Below, piece by piece: positions 9,059 through 18,100 of a DNA stretch of 64,000 nucleotides. This DNA is from Nocardioides sp. L-11A (GTDB lineage: Bacteria > Actinomycetota > Actinomycetes > Propionibacteriales > Nocardioidaceae): contig CP124680.1 of assembly GCA_029961745.1 (NCBI GenBank), positions 620,001 to 684,000 on the forward strand, written 5' to 3'. A program made the translations under genes and the position numbers. The notes below the pieces were generated by a model. It searched no databases and was not told where the DNA came from. It was given only the letters and a program-made list of their open reading frames with translations. Position 1 is the first letter of the stretch; each line of letters starts with the position of its first letter.

Positions 9059-10063
9059 TCAGACCGCGGCGGACTTGGGCTCGCTGCGGAAGCGCGAGGC
9101 GCGGCCGTCGATGCCGAGGACGCGCCACACGCGACGCGAGACCCGGTTCATCAGGCCGAGCTCGTCGGCGAGCATCCGGACGTCGCCGAAGGTGTCGCGC
9201 AGGAGCTTCTCGGACTTCTCGGACTTCCAGTAGACCTCGCGCATCACGCTCTTGGGGATGCCGAGGTCCTTCTGCATCTTCGGCGTCGGCTTCATGATCA
9301 CGTCGCACAGGACCCGCATGATCACGGGATAGGCCAGGGACAGCCCGAACCGCTGGAGCGCGCCGTAGTCCTTGGAGCGCTCGACCAGGTAGGAGTGGGC
9401 GAAGCCGATGTGGCGGGCCTCCTCGGCCACGTGGATCTGCATGACCCGGGTGACCATCGGGTGCATCTCGTGGCCGGAGCGCAGCACCGACTTCTGCAGG
9501 TAGTCGATCGGCTCCTCGCCGGCCAGGATGCCCATGAAGAAGATGTTCGGCAGGCCGCGGCCGGCCAGCGCCAGCAGCGGGGCGACCCTCACGAACCAGC
9601 CGGGGCCGCCCTGGACGTCCATGCCGATCCGGTTCACCCCCTCCTGGAACATCTGGGTGTGGTGGCACTCCTCGGTCACCTCGTGCGTCGAGTAGCGGAA
9701 CTCCGCCTGGCCGTTGGGCATGCCGATCAGGTGGTTCATCACGCCCGAGATGAGCAGCTGCTCGAACTGGAGGCCGACCTTCATGATGTTGGCCATCCGG
9801 TACATGCCGATCTCGATCTGCCGCTCCTGAGGCAGCGACCGGTACCACTCGGTGCCGCCGAGGGAGTCGATCTCGGGGAGGATCCAGCGCGGGTCGTCCG
9901 GGATCACCTCGAACTCCGGGCTGTCCCAGGCGATGTCGAGGAAGGCGTCGAAGTGCTGGTGGACCGACGCCTCGGAGAGGACGCGCAGCGTGTCCTGGTA
10001 GCTCAGGCCGTCCAGGTCGCTCGGGGCAGGGGTGTCGATCGGGGCGTCGGCGGTCGCAGTCAT
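9059..10063 (-). CDS. AurF-like diiron oxygenase family protein
   Basis: 334 residues from the ATG at 10063; a start 30 codons further up would lie in the promoter. Two ExxH-type helices, EVTEECHHTQMF (about 128-139) and HVAEEARHIGFAH (near 220), are the iron-ligand pattern of the AurF/p-aminobenzoate N-oxygenase family of ferritin-like diiron proteins. The family activates O2 for N-oxygenation or hydroxylation and needs two electrons per turnover, which the ferredoxin-reductase encoded next could supply. First gene of the operon. Substrate unknown. Confidence 0.82.
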   Translation of the reverse strand: MTATADAPIDTPAPSDLDGLSYQDTLRVLSEASVHQHFDAFLDIAWDSPEFEVIPDDPRWILPEIDSLGGTEWYRSLPQERQIEIGMYRMANIMKVGLQFEQLLISGVMNHLIGMPNGQAEFRYSTHEVTEECHHTQMFQEGVNRIGMDVQGGPGWFVRVAPLLALAGRGLPNIFFMGILAGEEPIDYLQKSVLRSGHEMHPMVTRVMQIHVAEEARHIGFAHSYLVERSKDYGALQRFGLSLAYPVIMRVLCDVIMKPTPKMQKDLGIPKSVMREVYWKSEKSEKLLRDTFGDVRMLADELGLMNRVSRRVWRVLGIDGRASRFRSEPKSAAV

Positions 10064-10114
10064 GGTCGTCCATCCGTTCTCTTCATCGAAAGCGGGAGCG
10101 TGCGCGCTGTTAGC

Positions 10115-10129
10115 GCAACAACATGTTGC
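10115..10129. promoter_or_regulatory. Palindromic operator overlapping the diiron operon promoter
   Basis: GCAACA-ACA-TGTTGC, containing the perfect palindrome CAACATGTTG. It lies about 52 bp upstream of the diiron gene start and overlaps the likely -10 region. It matches the operon's own TetR as a likely ligand. The AACATGTT core also comes within one base of the KstR consensus TnnAACnnGTTnnA. Confidence 0.6.
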
Positions 10130-10153
10130 ATACATTGACCCCGGTTTTGTCAA
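10127..10153 (-). promoter_or_regulatory. Putative promoter of the diiron/monooxygenase operon
   Basis: On the minus strand a TTGACA hexamer (10148-10153) is followed after 15 bases by TATGCA (10127-10132). The spacing is slightly short for a housekeeping promoter, but the position fits and the operator covers the -10 side. Confidence 0.45.
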
Positions 10154-10266
10154 GGAAATCGGGCGAAGACGTGCCGATGGCCCCGGCCTGACCGCCGAGG
10201 TGTGACGGGGATCGCTCGCGACGAGGCGGTATCGTCCGGCTCCTGATCCACGGGGGAGCGGGAGGG

Positions 10267-10824
10267 GTGCGAGCGGTGCAGCTGGTCATGGGCGGGGAGC
10301 CGCGTCGGTTCGTCCAGATCTGGGTGAGCGAGGGGACGGGGGAGTGGGTCCGACGGGAGGGGATCGTCGGCCGGACCGGCCGGATCACCGAGTTCGGCCT
10401 CGCCGCGGACGCGTCGAGCGCCGCGGAGCTCGCGGCCCCCTATCTCGCCGACGGGTTCACCGAGGTCGACGACGACCTCCGCGCCTGGATCGTCGTGCAG
10501 TACCCCACCCGCGACAAGCGCTCCGACGAGCGCCTGATCGACCACGCCACCGCGTGGCTGGCGGCGGTGCTCGACGAGCGCGGGCTCGGCTACGTCGACG
10601 GCTACGACCGTGGCAAGCGCGGCGGCGACGGGAGGCTGGTGGTCAACCTGTACGCCCGCGTCGTCGACGCCGCGGCCGGCTGTGAGGCGGCGATGGCGGC
10701 CCTGCGCAAGGGTCGGGCCGACGAGCGGCGGGCCACCGTCGCGCACCGTCCCCCCGACGGCGAGGAGTGGACGGTCCGCTACGCCCGGACCTCCGGCATG
10801 CTGCCCGGGGACTTCAGCATCTGA
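10267..10824 (+). CDS. Hypothetical protein, possible WGR-like N-terminus
   Basis: 185 residues from GTG 10267 (a second GTG at 10276 is equally well placed behind the purine-rich GGGAGGGG). Residues 13-45 (RFVQIWVSEGTGEWVRREG then GRTGRITEFG) resemble the short WGR fold seen in PARP and helicase accessory proteins, but the diagnostic WGR triplet is absent, so this is only a suggestion. The rest is soluble and Asp/Arg-rich with no motif I recognise. It stands alone and ends 2 bp before a long hairpin. Confidence 0.6.
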   Translation: MRAVQLVMGGEPRRFVQIWVSEGTGEWVRREGIVGRTGRITEFGLAADASSAAELAAPYLADGFTEVDDDLRAWIVVQYPTRDKRSDERLIDHATAWLAAVLDERGLGYVDGYDRGKRGGDGRLVVNLYARVVDAAAGCEAAMAALRKGRADERRATVAHRPPDGEEWTVRYARTSGMLPGDFSI

Positions 10825-10826
10825 AC

Positions 10827-10887
10827 GGTTCACCTACCGGATTTGTCGTCCGACCGGCCTCGCGACGACGAATTCGGTAGGTGAACC
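10827..10887. terminator. Long inverted repeat at convergent junction
   Basis: Two 24-base arms (10827-10850 and 10864-10887) pair at 22 of 24 positions around a 13-base loop; the outer end reads GGTTCACCTACCG / CGGTAGGTGAACC. It begins 2 bp after a stop codon and ends 14 bp before the convergent gene's stop, so it probably terminates both. No U-tract follows, as is common in high-GC actinobacteria. Confidence 0.7.
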
Positions 10888-10901
10888 CGCGACCGGGGGC
10901 G

Positions 10902-12338
10902 TCAGGCGCCGGGGCGCAGGTAGCCCAGCGCGCGCCAGCGGGCCAGCGCCGCGACCAGATCCGGGTGGTCCGCGCGGTCGGCCGCCCGTCCGCCCGCGAC
11001 GAGAGCGGGCACGCCGGGGTCCGCCCCGGCGTCGTACACGACGGTGAGGCGGTTGGCCGCACCGGCGTTGATGAGGGAGCCGAGCAGGGCGACCGGGTCG
11101 TTGCGGTCCTCGAGCGAGAGCAGGCGCACGTCGTCGGGCAGCCGGGCCAGCTGGGTCGAGGGGGCCTCGGCCGTGACGACCTGGTCGACCACGAAGCCGG
11201 GCAGGTCGGCGCGGGTCGCCACCTCGAGGGCGACCGCCCCGCCGCTGCCGCGGCCGACGAGCATCACCCGGGGCGGGCCGTCGTCGGGTGCCTCGGGCCC
11301 GGCCGCGTCGGCGAGGGCGCGGACCACGGCGGCCGCCTCGCTCGACGGGTCGCCGGAGACCAGGCGCAGCCGACCCGGGGCGGGGGCCGGCGCGGGCGCA
11401 CCGGACAGGAAGGCCAGGAGTCGGCCGGGCGCGACCCGCAGGATCCGGACCGGATCGCCGGCGGCGCTGCCGTCGAGCAGGGTCATCAGGTCGCCGAGGC
11501 CGGCAGGCGCCTCCGCCGGGTCGTCCACCGCTGTGGTCGGCGGCGCGGGCGCGGGCTCCGTGATCCCGACCGCGACGTCGCGCAGGGCGGCGCCCCAGTC
11601 GTCGGCCAGCGGCGCGATCCCGGCCGCCCGCAGGCCGCCGACCCGGGCCGAGCGCCCCGCGCCGCCCGACAGCACCCCGGCGGTGAGCAGGCCCCGCATC
11701 TGCAGGCTGTCGAGGACGCCGCCGCCGGTGGTGACGTGCTCCATCAGCTCGGGGTTGGCCTCGGCGAGCTCGCCGAGATAGGCCGCGACGCCGTCGCGGT
11801 CGAGCGCGTCGGTCTCGATCAGACCGGCGGCGACGATGGCACCGCCCAGGTTGACCTCGGGCGCGAGATACCCGATCGCCTTGCCGGCGATCGAGCCGAG
11901 GGTCTGGTACGCCGCCGCCTGGAGCTCGTCGATCCAGCGGTAGGTCATCACCGTCGCCCGCAGCACCAGCGCGTCGGCGTCGAGCTCGATCGACCGGCTG
12001 AGCAGGCTGCCCTTGCCGGAGGTCGCGGCGCGGACCTCCTCCTCGGCCGTGGCCCAGGTGGCCGGCGAGAGCGGGGCCGCCTCGGCGACCTCGGGGTCGA
12101 CCAGCACGTCGGCGCCGAGCTGGGACCACTCCCGCATCCGGGCGCCCGCGTCGTCGAACAGGTCGGCCAGGCGCAGCATCTGGTCGTACGGCCCGTCTGG
12201 GCCGAGCGTGTCGGATATCGAGCTCGCCGCACGGTCGCTCGCTCCGCTCGGACCGCGGGCGTCGCGCGATGCGGCTTCGCCGCCGTCCGCCGCGCTGCCG
12301 GCCGCGCGGCCGAGCTCGGTCTCGTGGGCGTCGGTCAC
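10902..12338 (-). CDS. Alpha/beta-hydrolase-fold-like protein of a WXG100/EspG-like trio
   Basis: 478 residues from a GTG whose bases overlap the stop of the preceding gene by 4 bp. The long N-terminal part is helical, Ala/Glu-rich. The C-terminal part (from about 330) looks like an alpha/beta hydrolase: VMLVGRGSGGAVALEVA occupies the nucleophile-elbow position usually written GHSMGG, but aligning it this way puts Gly where the Ser nucleophile should be. It may be catalytically inactive, or the Ser one position along may serve. It is the third gene of a minus-strand trio with WXG100-like and EspG-like proteins. Function unknown. Confidence 0.72.
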   Translation of the reverse strand: MTDAHETELGRAAGSAADGGEAASRDARGPSGASDRAASSISDTLGPDGPYDQMLRLADLFDDAGARMREWSQLGADVLVDPEVAEAAPLSPATWATAEEEVRAATSGKGSLLSRSIELDADALVLRATVMTYRWIDELQAAAYQTLGSIAGKAIGYLAPEVNLGGAIVAAGLIETDALDRDGVAAYLGELAEANPELMEHVTTGGGVLDSLQMRGLLTAGVLSGGAGRSARVGGLRAAGIAPLADDWGAALRDVAVGITEPAPAPPTTAVDDPAEAPAGLGDLMTLLDGSAAGDPVRILRVAPGRLLAFLSGAPAPAPAPGRLRLVSGDPSSEAAAVVRALADAAGPEAPDDGPPRVMLVGRGSGGAVALEVATRADLPGFVVDQVVTAEAPSTQLARLPDDVRLLSLEDRNDPVALLGSLINAGAANRLTVVYDAGADPGVPALVAGGRAADRADHPDLVAALARWRALGYLRPGA

Positions 12339-13279
12339 CGGATCGCCTCCCCGAGCGCGGGGGCGACGAGGAGCGCGAGGTCCTCGGGCGCCATGGCCTG
12401 GACCTCGAGGCGGAGCACGCCCTCCTCGTGGTGCGGACGCAGCGCCCGCCAGCCGTTGGCGAGCAGGGTCCAGGAGACGACACCCACCGTGTCGACCTCG
12501 GTGCCGGACACGTCGGCGACCAGCGCCCGGAGCCGGCCCTGCGCCTCCCCCGCGAGCGCGGTCAGCACGCCCACCGTCGCCTCGTCGGACAGGACGCCGC
12601 TGCGCGTGCGCACCGCGCCGCCGTGCCGGGCCGCGAGCACCGGCAGCAGGTCGCCGCGGCCCGATCCGCTCGCCTCGGCGGCGGCGTCGGCGAGCTCGAA
12701 CGGCAGGTCGACGTACGACGGCACGGCCGACGTGCCGAGCTCGACCTCCTCGGAGACGGCGGCGACCCGGGCCAGCTCGCCCGCCCAGGCATCGGTCGCG
12801 AACCAGCCGAGCTCGAAGACGATCCCGTCGACGGTCGCGAGCGAGGCCACGGCGCCGCCCTCCTGGCGGTGCCAGACCTTCGCCTGGACCCCCGCCATGG
12901 TGAGGTCGATGTCGAGCGCGAGGCGCGGGGCGGCGAGCAGGCCGATCGCCCCGGCCAGGCCGAGGTCGAGGACGTCGCCGGCGAGCAGGCCCCGGCGTTC
13001 GAGGGACTCGGCGGGATCGTGGAGCGCGGCCACCGCTCGGCGGAAGGACTCGTCGTCGAGGGCGGCCGGACTCTGCCCGAGCCGGGCCTGCATGGCGTCG
13101 GTCTCCTGCGGAGCGGCGACCTCGAAGGGCAGCGGCGCGTCGCCGGCCAGGCGCGCGGCGTACTGGAGCTCGGCGAGGGTGAGCCCGATCCGCCGGGGCG
13201 CGGCGGCGAGGGCGCCGGCCGCCGCGCGATCGGCCGTGGCCGGGACGGGCGCGAGGCCGGTCAGGTCGATGGTCGGCAT
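12335..13279 (-). CDS. EspG-like ESX secretion-associated protein
   Basis: 314 residues from the ATG at 13279. The order of elements resembles actinobacterial EspG chaperones: an N-terminal segment beginning LTLAELQYAARLAG, an RRGLL segment near 105, a beta-rich core (ALDIDLTMAGVQAKVWHRQEGG) and an alternating alpha/beta C-terminal half. EspG proteins are cytosolic chaperones of type VII secretion substrates. The gene is 8 bp downstream of a WXG100-like gene and overlaps the next by 4 bp, so the three are one operon. Assigned from pattern only; confidence in the family is moderate. Confidence 0.6.
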   Translation of the reverse strand: MPTIDLTGLAPVPATADRAAAGALAAAPRRIGLTLAELQYAARLAGDAPLPFEVAAPQETDAMQARLGQSPAALDDESFRRAVAALHDPAESLERRGLLAGDVLDLGLAGAIGLLAAPRLALDIDLTMAGVQAKVWHRQEGGAVASLATVDGIVFELGWFATDAWAGELARVAAVSEEVELGTSAVPSYVDLPFELADAAAEASGSGRGDLLPVLAARHGGAVRTRSGVLSDEATVGVLTALAGEAQGRLRALVADVSGTEVDTVGVVSWTLLANGWRALRPHHEEGVLRLEVQAMAPEDLALLVAPALGEAIR

Positions 13280-13287
13280 GCCCGCGA

Positions 13288-13740
13288 TCAGCGCTCCAGG
13301 CCGGGGACGTCGACGGCGAGCCAGTCGCGGTGCCCGTCGGGCGGCGGGGTGAACGCCACCAGCGCCTCGTCGAGCGGGTCGGGGGAGATCAGGGGGCCGT
13401 CGCTGATCTCGTTGCGGGAGGCGATCGCGGCGATCCGGGCCTGGGCGTCGGCGACCAGCGCCGTGACCCGGGCCTGCGTGGTGGCGATCTCCTCGCGCAC
13501 CGCGTCGACGCTCTCGGCGTGGTCGGCCAGCGCGTCGGCGGCGGCGGCGTGACGGTCGGCCGCCACCCGGAGGTGGCTGGCGCGGTCGGTCACGCGCTCG
13601 CGCATCGCCTCGGCGGCGCGTCCCGTCCAGCCCAGGCCCTCGACCCGGGCGACCAGCTGGTCGGCCAGCGAGCGCACGTCGGCACCCTGGTCCCGCAGCT
13701 GGCTGGCACGACGCCGGATGACCTCGCTGTCGCCGTACAT
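13288..13740 (-). CDS. WXG100-like helical protein
   Basis: 150 residues, almost all alpha-helical, with a WTG turn (residues 39-41, LGWTGRAAEAMRERV) between two amphipathic helices, the signature geometry of WXG100/ESAT-6-like proteins. It is longer than the usual 100 residues because of a Pro/Asp-rich tail (from about 118). WXG100 proteins are substrates or carriers of type VII secretion. No EccC ATPase, EccB/D/E or mycosin is in the window, so any secretion machine would be encoded elsewhere. First gene of the trio. Confidence 0.68.
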   Translation of the reverse strand: MYGDSEVIRRRASQLRDQGADVRSLADQLVARVEGLGWTGRAAEAMRERVTDRASHLRVAADRHAAAADALADHAESVDAVREEIATTQARVTALVADAQARIAAIASRNEISDGPLISPDPLDEALVAFTPPPDGHRDWLAVDVPGLER

Positions 13741-13799
13741 GAGACGCGCCCTTCCCCTTTCCCGGTCGGGTCAAACCCGCCGATCCGCCGGCCCCCTTC

Positions 13800-14969
13800 C
13801 TACAGGTTGCCGTCGAGGCGGTCGAGCGCGGCCGTGATGTCGTCGGCGGTCCCGGCGAAGCTGAACCGCAGGAACCGGCCGCCGTCGGCGGTGTCGAAGT
13901 CGATCCCGGTCGCCACGGCGACGCCGGTGCGCGCGAGCAGGTCGCGGCAGTAGGCCATCGAGTCGGAGGTCAGGTGCCCGACGTCGGCGTAGGCGTAGAA
14001 CGCGCCGTCGGCGGAGGCGAGCCGGGTGATGCCGAGGCGCTGGAGCCCGTCGAGCAGGAGACCGCGGTTGCGGGCGTAGCGCTGCACGTGGCCGTCGAGC
14101 TCGGCGTACGCCGCATCCTCGAACGCGCCGAGCGCCGCGTACTGGGCGAGCACGGGCGGGCAGATGGAGAAGTTGCCGGTCAGCACGTCGACCGGCCGCC
14201 GTAGCCGCTCGGGTGCCAGCATCCAGCCCAGTCGCCAGCCGGTCATCGAGAAGTACTTCGAGAACGAGCCGAACACGACCGCCTCCCGCGAGGTCTCCCA
14301 GGCGCAGCCGGCGCGGGAGCCGGCGTACTGGATGCCGTGGTAGATCTCGTCGGAGACCAGCTGCACCCCGTTGTCCTCGCACCAGCGCGCGATCGCGGCG
14401 AGCTCCTCGGGCAGCAGCATGGTGCCGGTCGGGTTCGCCGGGCTGGCCACGACCAGTCCGTCGAGCGGCTCGCGCGCGTGGGCCTCGGCGAGCTGGTCGA
14501 CGGTGGGCTGGAACCGGGTCCCCGGACCGGTCGCGATCTCGACGACCGCGCAGCCCAGGGCCGCGAGCACGTTGCGGTAGCAGGGGTAGCCGGGGCGGGC
14601 GATCGCCACCCGGGCACCGGCGTCGAAGGCGGCGAGGAACGCCAGCAGGAAGCCGCCGCTCGACCCGGTGGTGACCACGACGTCGTCGGGCTCGACGGCG
14701 ACGTCGTACGTGCGGCGGTAGTGGGCTGCGATCGCCGTGCGCAGCTCGACGATGCCGGTCGCGGTGGTGTAGCCGAGCGGGTCGCCGCTGCCGAGCAGCC
14801 GGATCGCCGCGGCGTTGACGGTCGCCGGCGCGCCGGTGCTGGGCTGGCCCGCGACCAGGTTGACGAGGTCGCCGTGGCTGCGCTGCCGCTCCGCCGCGGC
14901 GGCGAGCAGGTCCATGACGTGGAACGGCGGGACGTTCGCCCGGGCGGCGGCGGCGAGGCGGTCGGTCAC
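13800..14969 (-). CDS. Pyridoxal-phosphate aminotransferase, class I/II
   Basis: 389 residues from a GTG at 14969. Fold-type I landmarks are present: ASPANPTGTML (substrate/PLP contact Asn), VSDEIYHGI (Asp for the pyridine nitrogen), the Schiff-base Lys in SFSKYFSMTGWRLGW (near residue 237) and a C-terminal Arg in FLRFSFAG. The family moves amino groups between amino acids and 2-oxo acids; aspartate/alanine-type substrates are likely but not provable. Its start region faces the HtaA gene across a divergent intergenic space with a long inverted repeat and an iron box. Confidence 0.92.
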   Translation of the reverse strand: MTDRLAAAARANVPPFHVMDLLAAAAERQRSHGDLVNLVAGQPSTGAPATVNAAAIRLLGSGDPLGYTTATGIVELRTAIAAHYRRTYDVAVEPDDVVVTTGSSGGFLLAFLAAFDAGARVAIARPGYPCYRNVLAALGCAVVEIATGPGTRFQPTVDQLAEAHAREPLDGLVVASPANPTGTMLLPEELAAIARWCEDNGVQLVSDEIYHGIQYAGSRAGCAWETSREAVVFGSFSKYFSMTGWRLGWMLAPERLRRPVDVLTGNFSICPPVLAQYAALGAFEDAAYAELDGHVQRYARNRGLLLDGLQRLGITRLASADGAFYAYADVGHLTSDSMAYCRDLLARTGVAVATGIDFDTADGGRFLRFSFAGTADDITAALDRLDGNL

Positions 14970-14998
14970 GCCCCGACCCTAGCCAGGCCCAGGGTGAG

Positions 14999-15061
14999 CG
15001 TCGTACCGGACATTCGAGTCGCCTTCGGGGCCCCAGCGCAGCCGGAACGTCCGGTACGACG
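14999..15061. repeat. Long inverted repeat at a divergent junction
   Basis: Arms 14999-15015 and 15045-15061 pair at 16 of 17 positions (CGTCGTACCGGAC outer part), with a 29-base loop containing GGGGCCCC. It lies between divergent start sites, so it is not simply a terminator of either gene. Confidence 0.6.
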
Positions 15062-15122
15062 AGCGCCGGGCGCGGCGCGCCGTCCAGATGTTGACAAGGT
15101 GTCGAGAAAGCCGGAAGAGTCA

Positions 15123-15141
15123 TTAGGGTTGCCTAACCTAA
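15123..15141. promoter_or_regulatory. DtxR/IdeR-type iron box
   Basis: TTAGGGTTGCCTAACCTAA matches the 19-bp IdeR/DtxR consensus TTAGGTTAGSCTAACCTAA at 17 of 19 positions. It lies 22 bp before the ATG of the HtaA-domain gene, where an iron-bound repressor would block transcription. This predicts expression under iron limitation. Confidence 0.85.
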
Positions 15142-15163
15142 CCGACATGAAAGGCATCCCTCC

Positions 15164-18100
15164 ATGCTGTCCGGATCCCCACGCCGGCGCGCGGCCCGTT
15201 GGGCCCTCGCACTGGTCTCCGCAACGAGCCTGGGCTCGTTCGGCCTGGTCGCCGTCACCACCGCGCCGGCACAGGCCGCCGTCACCCCGATCACCGCCGG
15301 CCCCGGCCTGGACTGGGGCGTCAAGTCCTCCTGGCGCACCTATATCGGCGAGGCGGGAACCACCCTCGCCGACGGCGCCACCCGCAACGAGGACGGCACC
15401 TTCCACTTCCCCGTGGCCGGCGGCTCCTACGACGACGCGACCCGCACCACGCTGCTCGAGCTGGACGGCTCGGTGGAGTTCCTCGGTCACTGCCACGGCG
15501 TCGGCGGCTCCCACGTGCGTCCCTGCGACCTCGACCTCACCTTCAGCGACGTGCGCGTGGAGATCTCCGAGGACCGGGCGAGCGTCTTCGTCGACGCGGT
15601 GAGCCGGCCGATCTCCGGCGGCGACGTGGTCACCTTCGACGACGTCGCGCTCGTCGACCTCGACGTGGAGGACGTCGAGCCCGTTGTGGCCGACGGCACC
15701 ACCCGCTGGCCGGAGCTGGCCGCGACGATGACCCTCGACGGCGAGCGGATCTTCAACTACGCCGCCGGCACCGTGGTCGACCCGGTCACGTTCGCGTACG
15801 ACGGGCCCGGCGGCCGACCGGCCGGCGAGAGCTGGGACGTCGCCGGTCAGGCCGTCCACGAGGCCGTCACCGCCGACCCGCAGCCCTCCGCCCTGCCGAG
15901 TCGTATCGTCGGCCGGCTGAGCGGCGGCGAGCCGGTCGGCTGGAGCAGCGCCACCTACCAGATCGCGATCCTCGACCCCGCGACGCTCGAGCCGCTCAGC
16001 GACTGGGTCGGCGGCCCCGGGGTCACCGGCAACATCCAACGCGACTCGATCGCCGTCGACCCGGCGACCGACACGATCTTCGCGTCGAATGTGACCAACA
16101 ACCGCGACGACCGGCGGCTCGCCACCTTCCGATGGGACGGCAGCACGCTCGCCATGACCGAGGTCGCCGGCGGCTATGCACCCGACCTGGTCGCCGACAG
16201 CGGCAGTGGCGCCACCTGGGACGAGGCCAACGACCGCTATGTCATCGCGCGCAGCCGGTCGGCCAGCGCCACCGACCTGTGGGAGGTCGTCGACGTCGCG
16301 GGCACCTGGACCGCCCGCATGCTCGGCCCCGTCACCCTGAGCAGTCCCGGAACGTCCACCTGGGAGAACGCGATCGTCAACCTGGTGGCGGTCCCGGACG
16401 GGGCGAACAGGTCGGCGCTCCTCGCCACGAGCCTGTTCGGCGTCCGTCCGCTCCAGCGCCTCGCGCAGGTCGGCTCCGCCTTCCGGGGGGAGCCCCTCGC
16501 CGAGGCCGGGGACATCCAGCCGGAGCGGATCCTGCGCACCCGCGACGGCGTCTATGCCGTGGTCGGCTTCGACCAGGCCGTCTTCATCCCGTTCGTCGGG
16601 TACGCCGATGCCCGCCGCCTGGGGACGGCGACCGACCCGGTCCCCTTCCGCGTGGGCACGGACTCCAATCGCAACCGCAGCATGCTCGCCGTCGACGAGG
16701 CGAGCAACACGCTGATCGGGGTCACCGACTCCAACCAGAACCTGACGCGGGTCGAGCGGGGGCAGATCGTCTCGCGCGGCGGCCTCACCACCGGTGCCTA
16801 CGGCGACCACGTCGTGCTCGGCCTGGATGCGGACGGTGACCTCCTGGGTGTCCGGAGCGGCCGGCTGGAGACCCTGCGGGTGATCGCGCAGAGCCCCGCC
16901 TTCACCCAGCAGCCCGCCCCTCCGGTGGCGGACCTGACCGGCGGGTCCGCGACGGTCGCGATCGCCGCCGAGGTCGCCGGCACGCCCGCCCCGGCGCTCA
17001 CCTGGCAGACCCGGATCCCGGGCCAGCCCTGGGCCGAGGTCGCCGAGGGGGCGGACGGCGCCACCCTGACCGCCGTCGTCACCGCCGCCGACCTGGGGCG
17101 TCAGTACCGCCTCGTCGCCGAGAACGCCGGCGGCCGGGTGGCCAGCGACCGGGTGAGCCTGTCGCTGCGGACGCCGCCGCGGATCATGGTGCAGCCCGCC
17201 GACGCCAGTGTGGCCCCGGGGGAGGACGTCGAGCTCAAGGTGATGCCGGACGGCACGCCCGCGCCCGACGTCCGCTGGCAGCAGCGGATCGGCGGCGTCT
17301 GGCACGACGTACCCGGACAGGACGCGGCCACGCTGCGCCTGGAGGACGTCGACGCCAGCCTGTCGGGCACGGCCTTCCGGGCCCGGTTGAGCAACCCCGT
17401 CGGCAGCGTCGTCAGCGACCGGGCGACGGTGACCGTCGCCGCGCCCTCGACGGATCCTCGGGAGATCATCGGCGGAACGGTCGACTGGGGCGTGAAGGCC
17501 TCCTTCCGCAGCTATATCGGCGGCCCGATCGCGCACGGCTCGGTCACCACCGAGGGTGGCGTGGTCGTCAACGACGACGGCAGCTATGCGTTCCCGGTCG
17601 TCGACGGCGCGTGGGACCCGAGCGGCACCAGCACGGTGGAGCTCGGCGGCTCGGTCCGCTTCACGGGCCACGACACCGGTACCGGTCCGCAGCTCGACCT
17701 GCGGATCACCGACCCCCGGCTGGTCATCGGCGCCGACGGCTCCACCCTGGTGGCCGACGTCGTCTCCCGCGGGCTGGCGAGTGGTGAGCTCGCGACGTAC
17801 GACGACGTGGTGCTCGCCGACCTCGCCACCACCGACCGGGTCCGCGCTTCCGGCGACACCCTGAGCGTCCGCGCGGTGCCCGCGTCGCTGACGGTGGTCG
17901 GTGCGCCGGCGTTCGCCGACTTCTACCCGGCGGGGACCGAGCTCGACCCGATCGACGGCACGATCGAGCTGGGCGCGGTCATCGGCGAGCCGGGTACCGA
18001 GCCCGAGCCGGTCGGGACGACGACCGGGCTGCTCGTGGCCGGCGCGACGCCGTACGGCCAGGAGGTCGGCGTGCGGGTGGCCGTCCACGCGGCCGACCGT

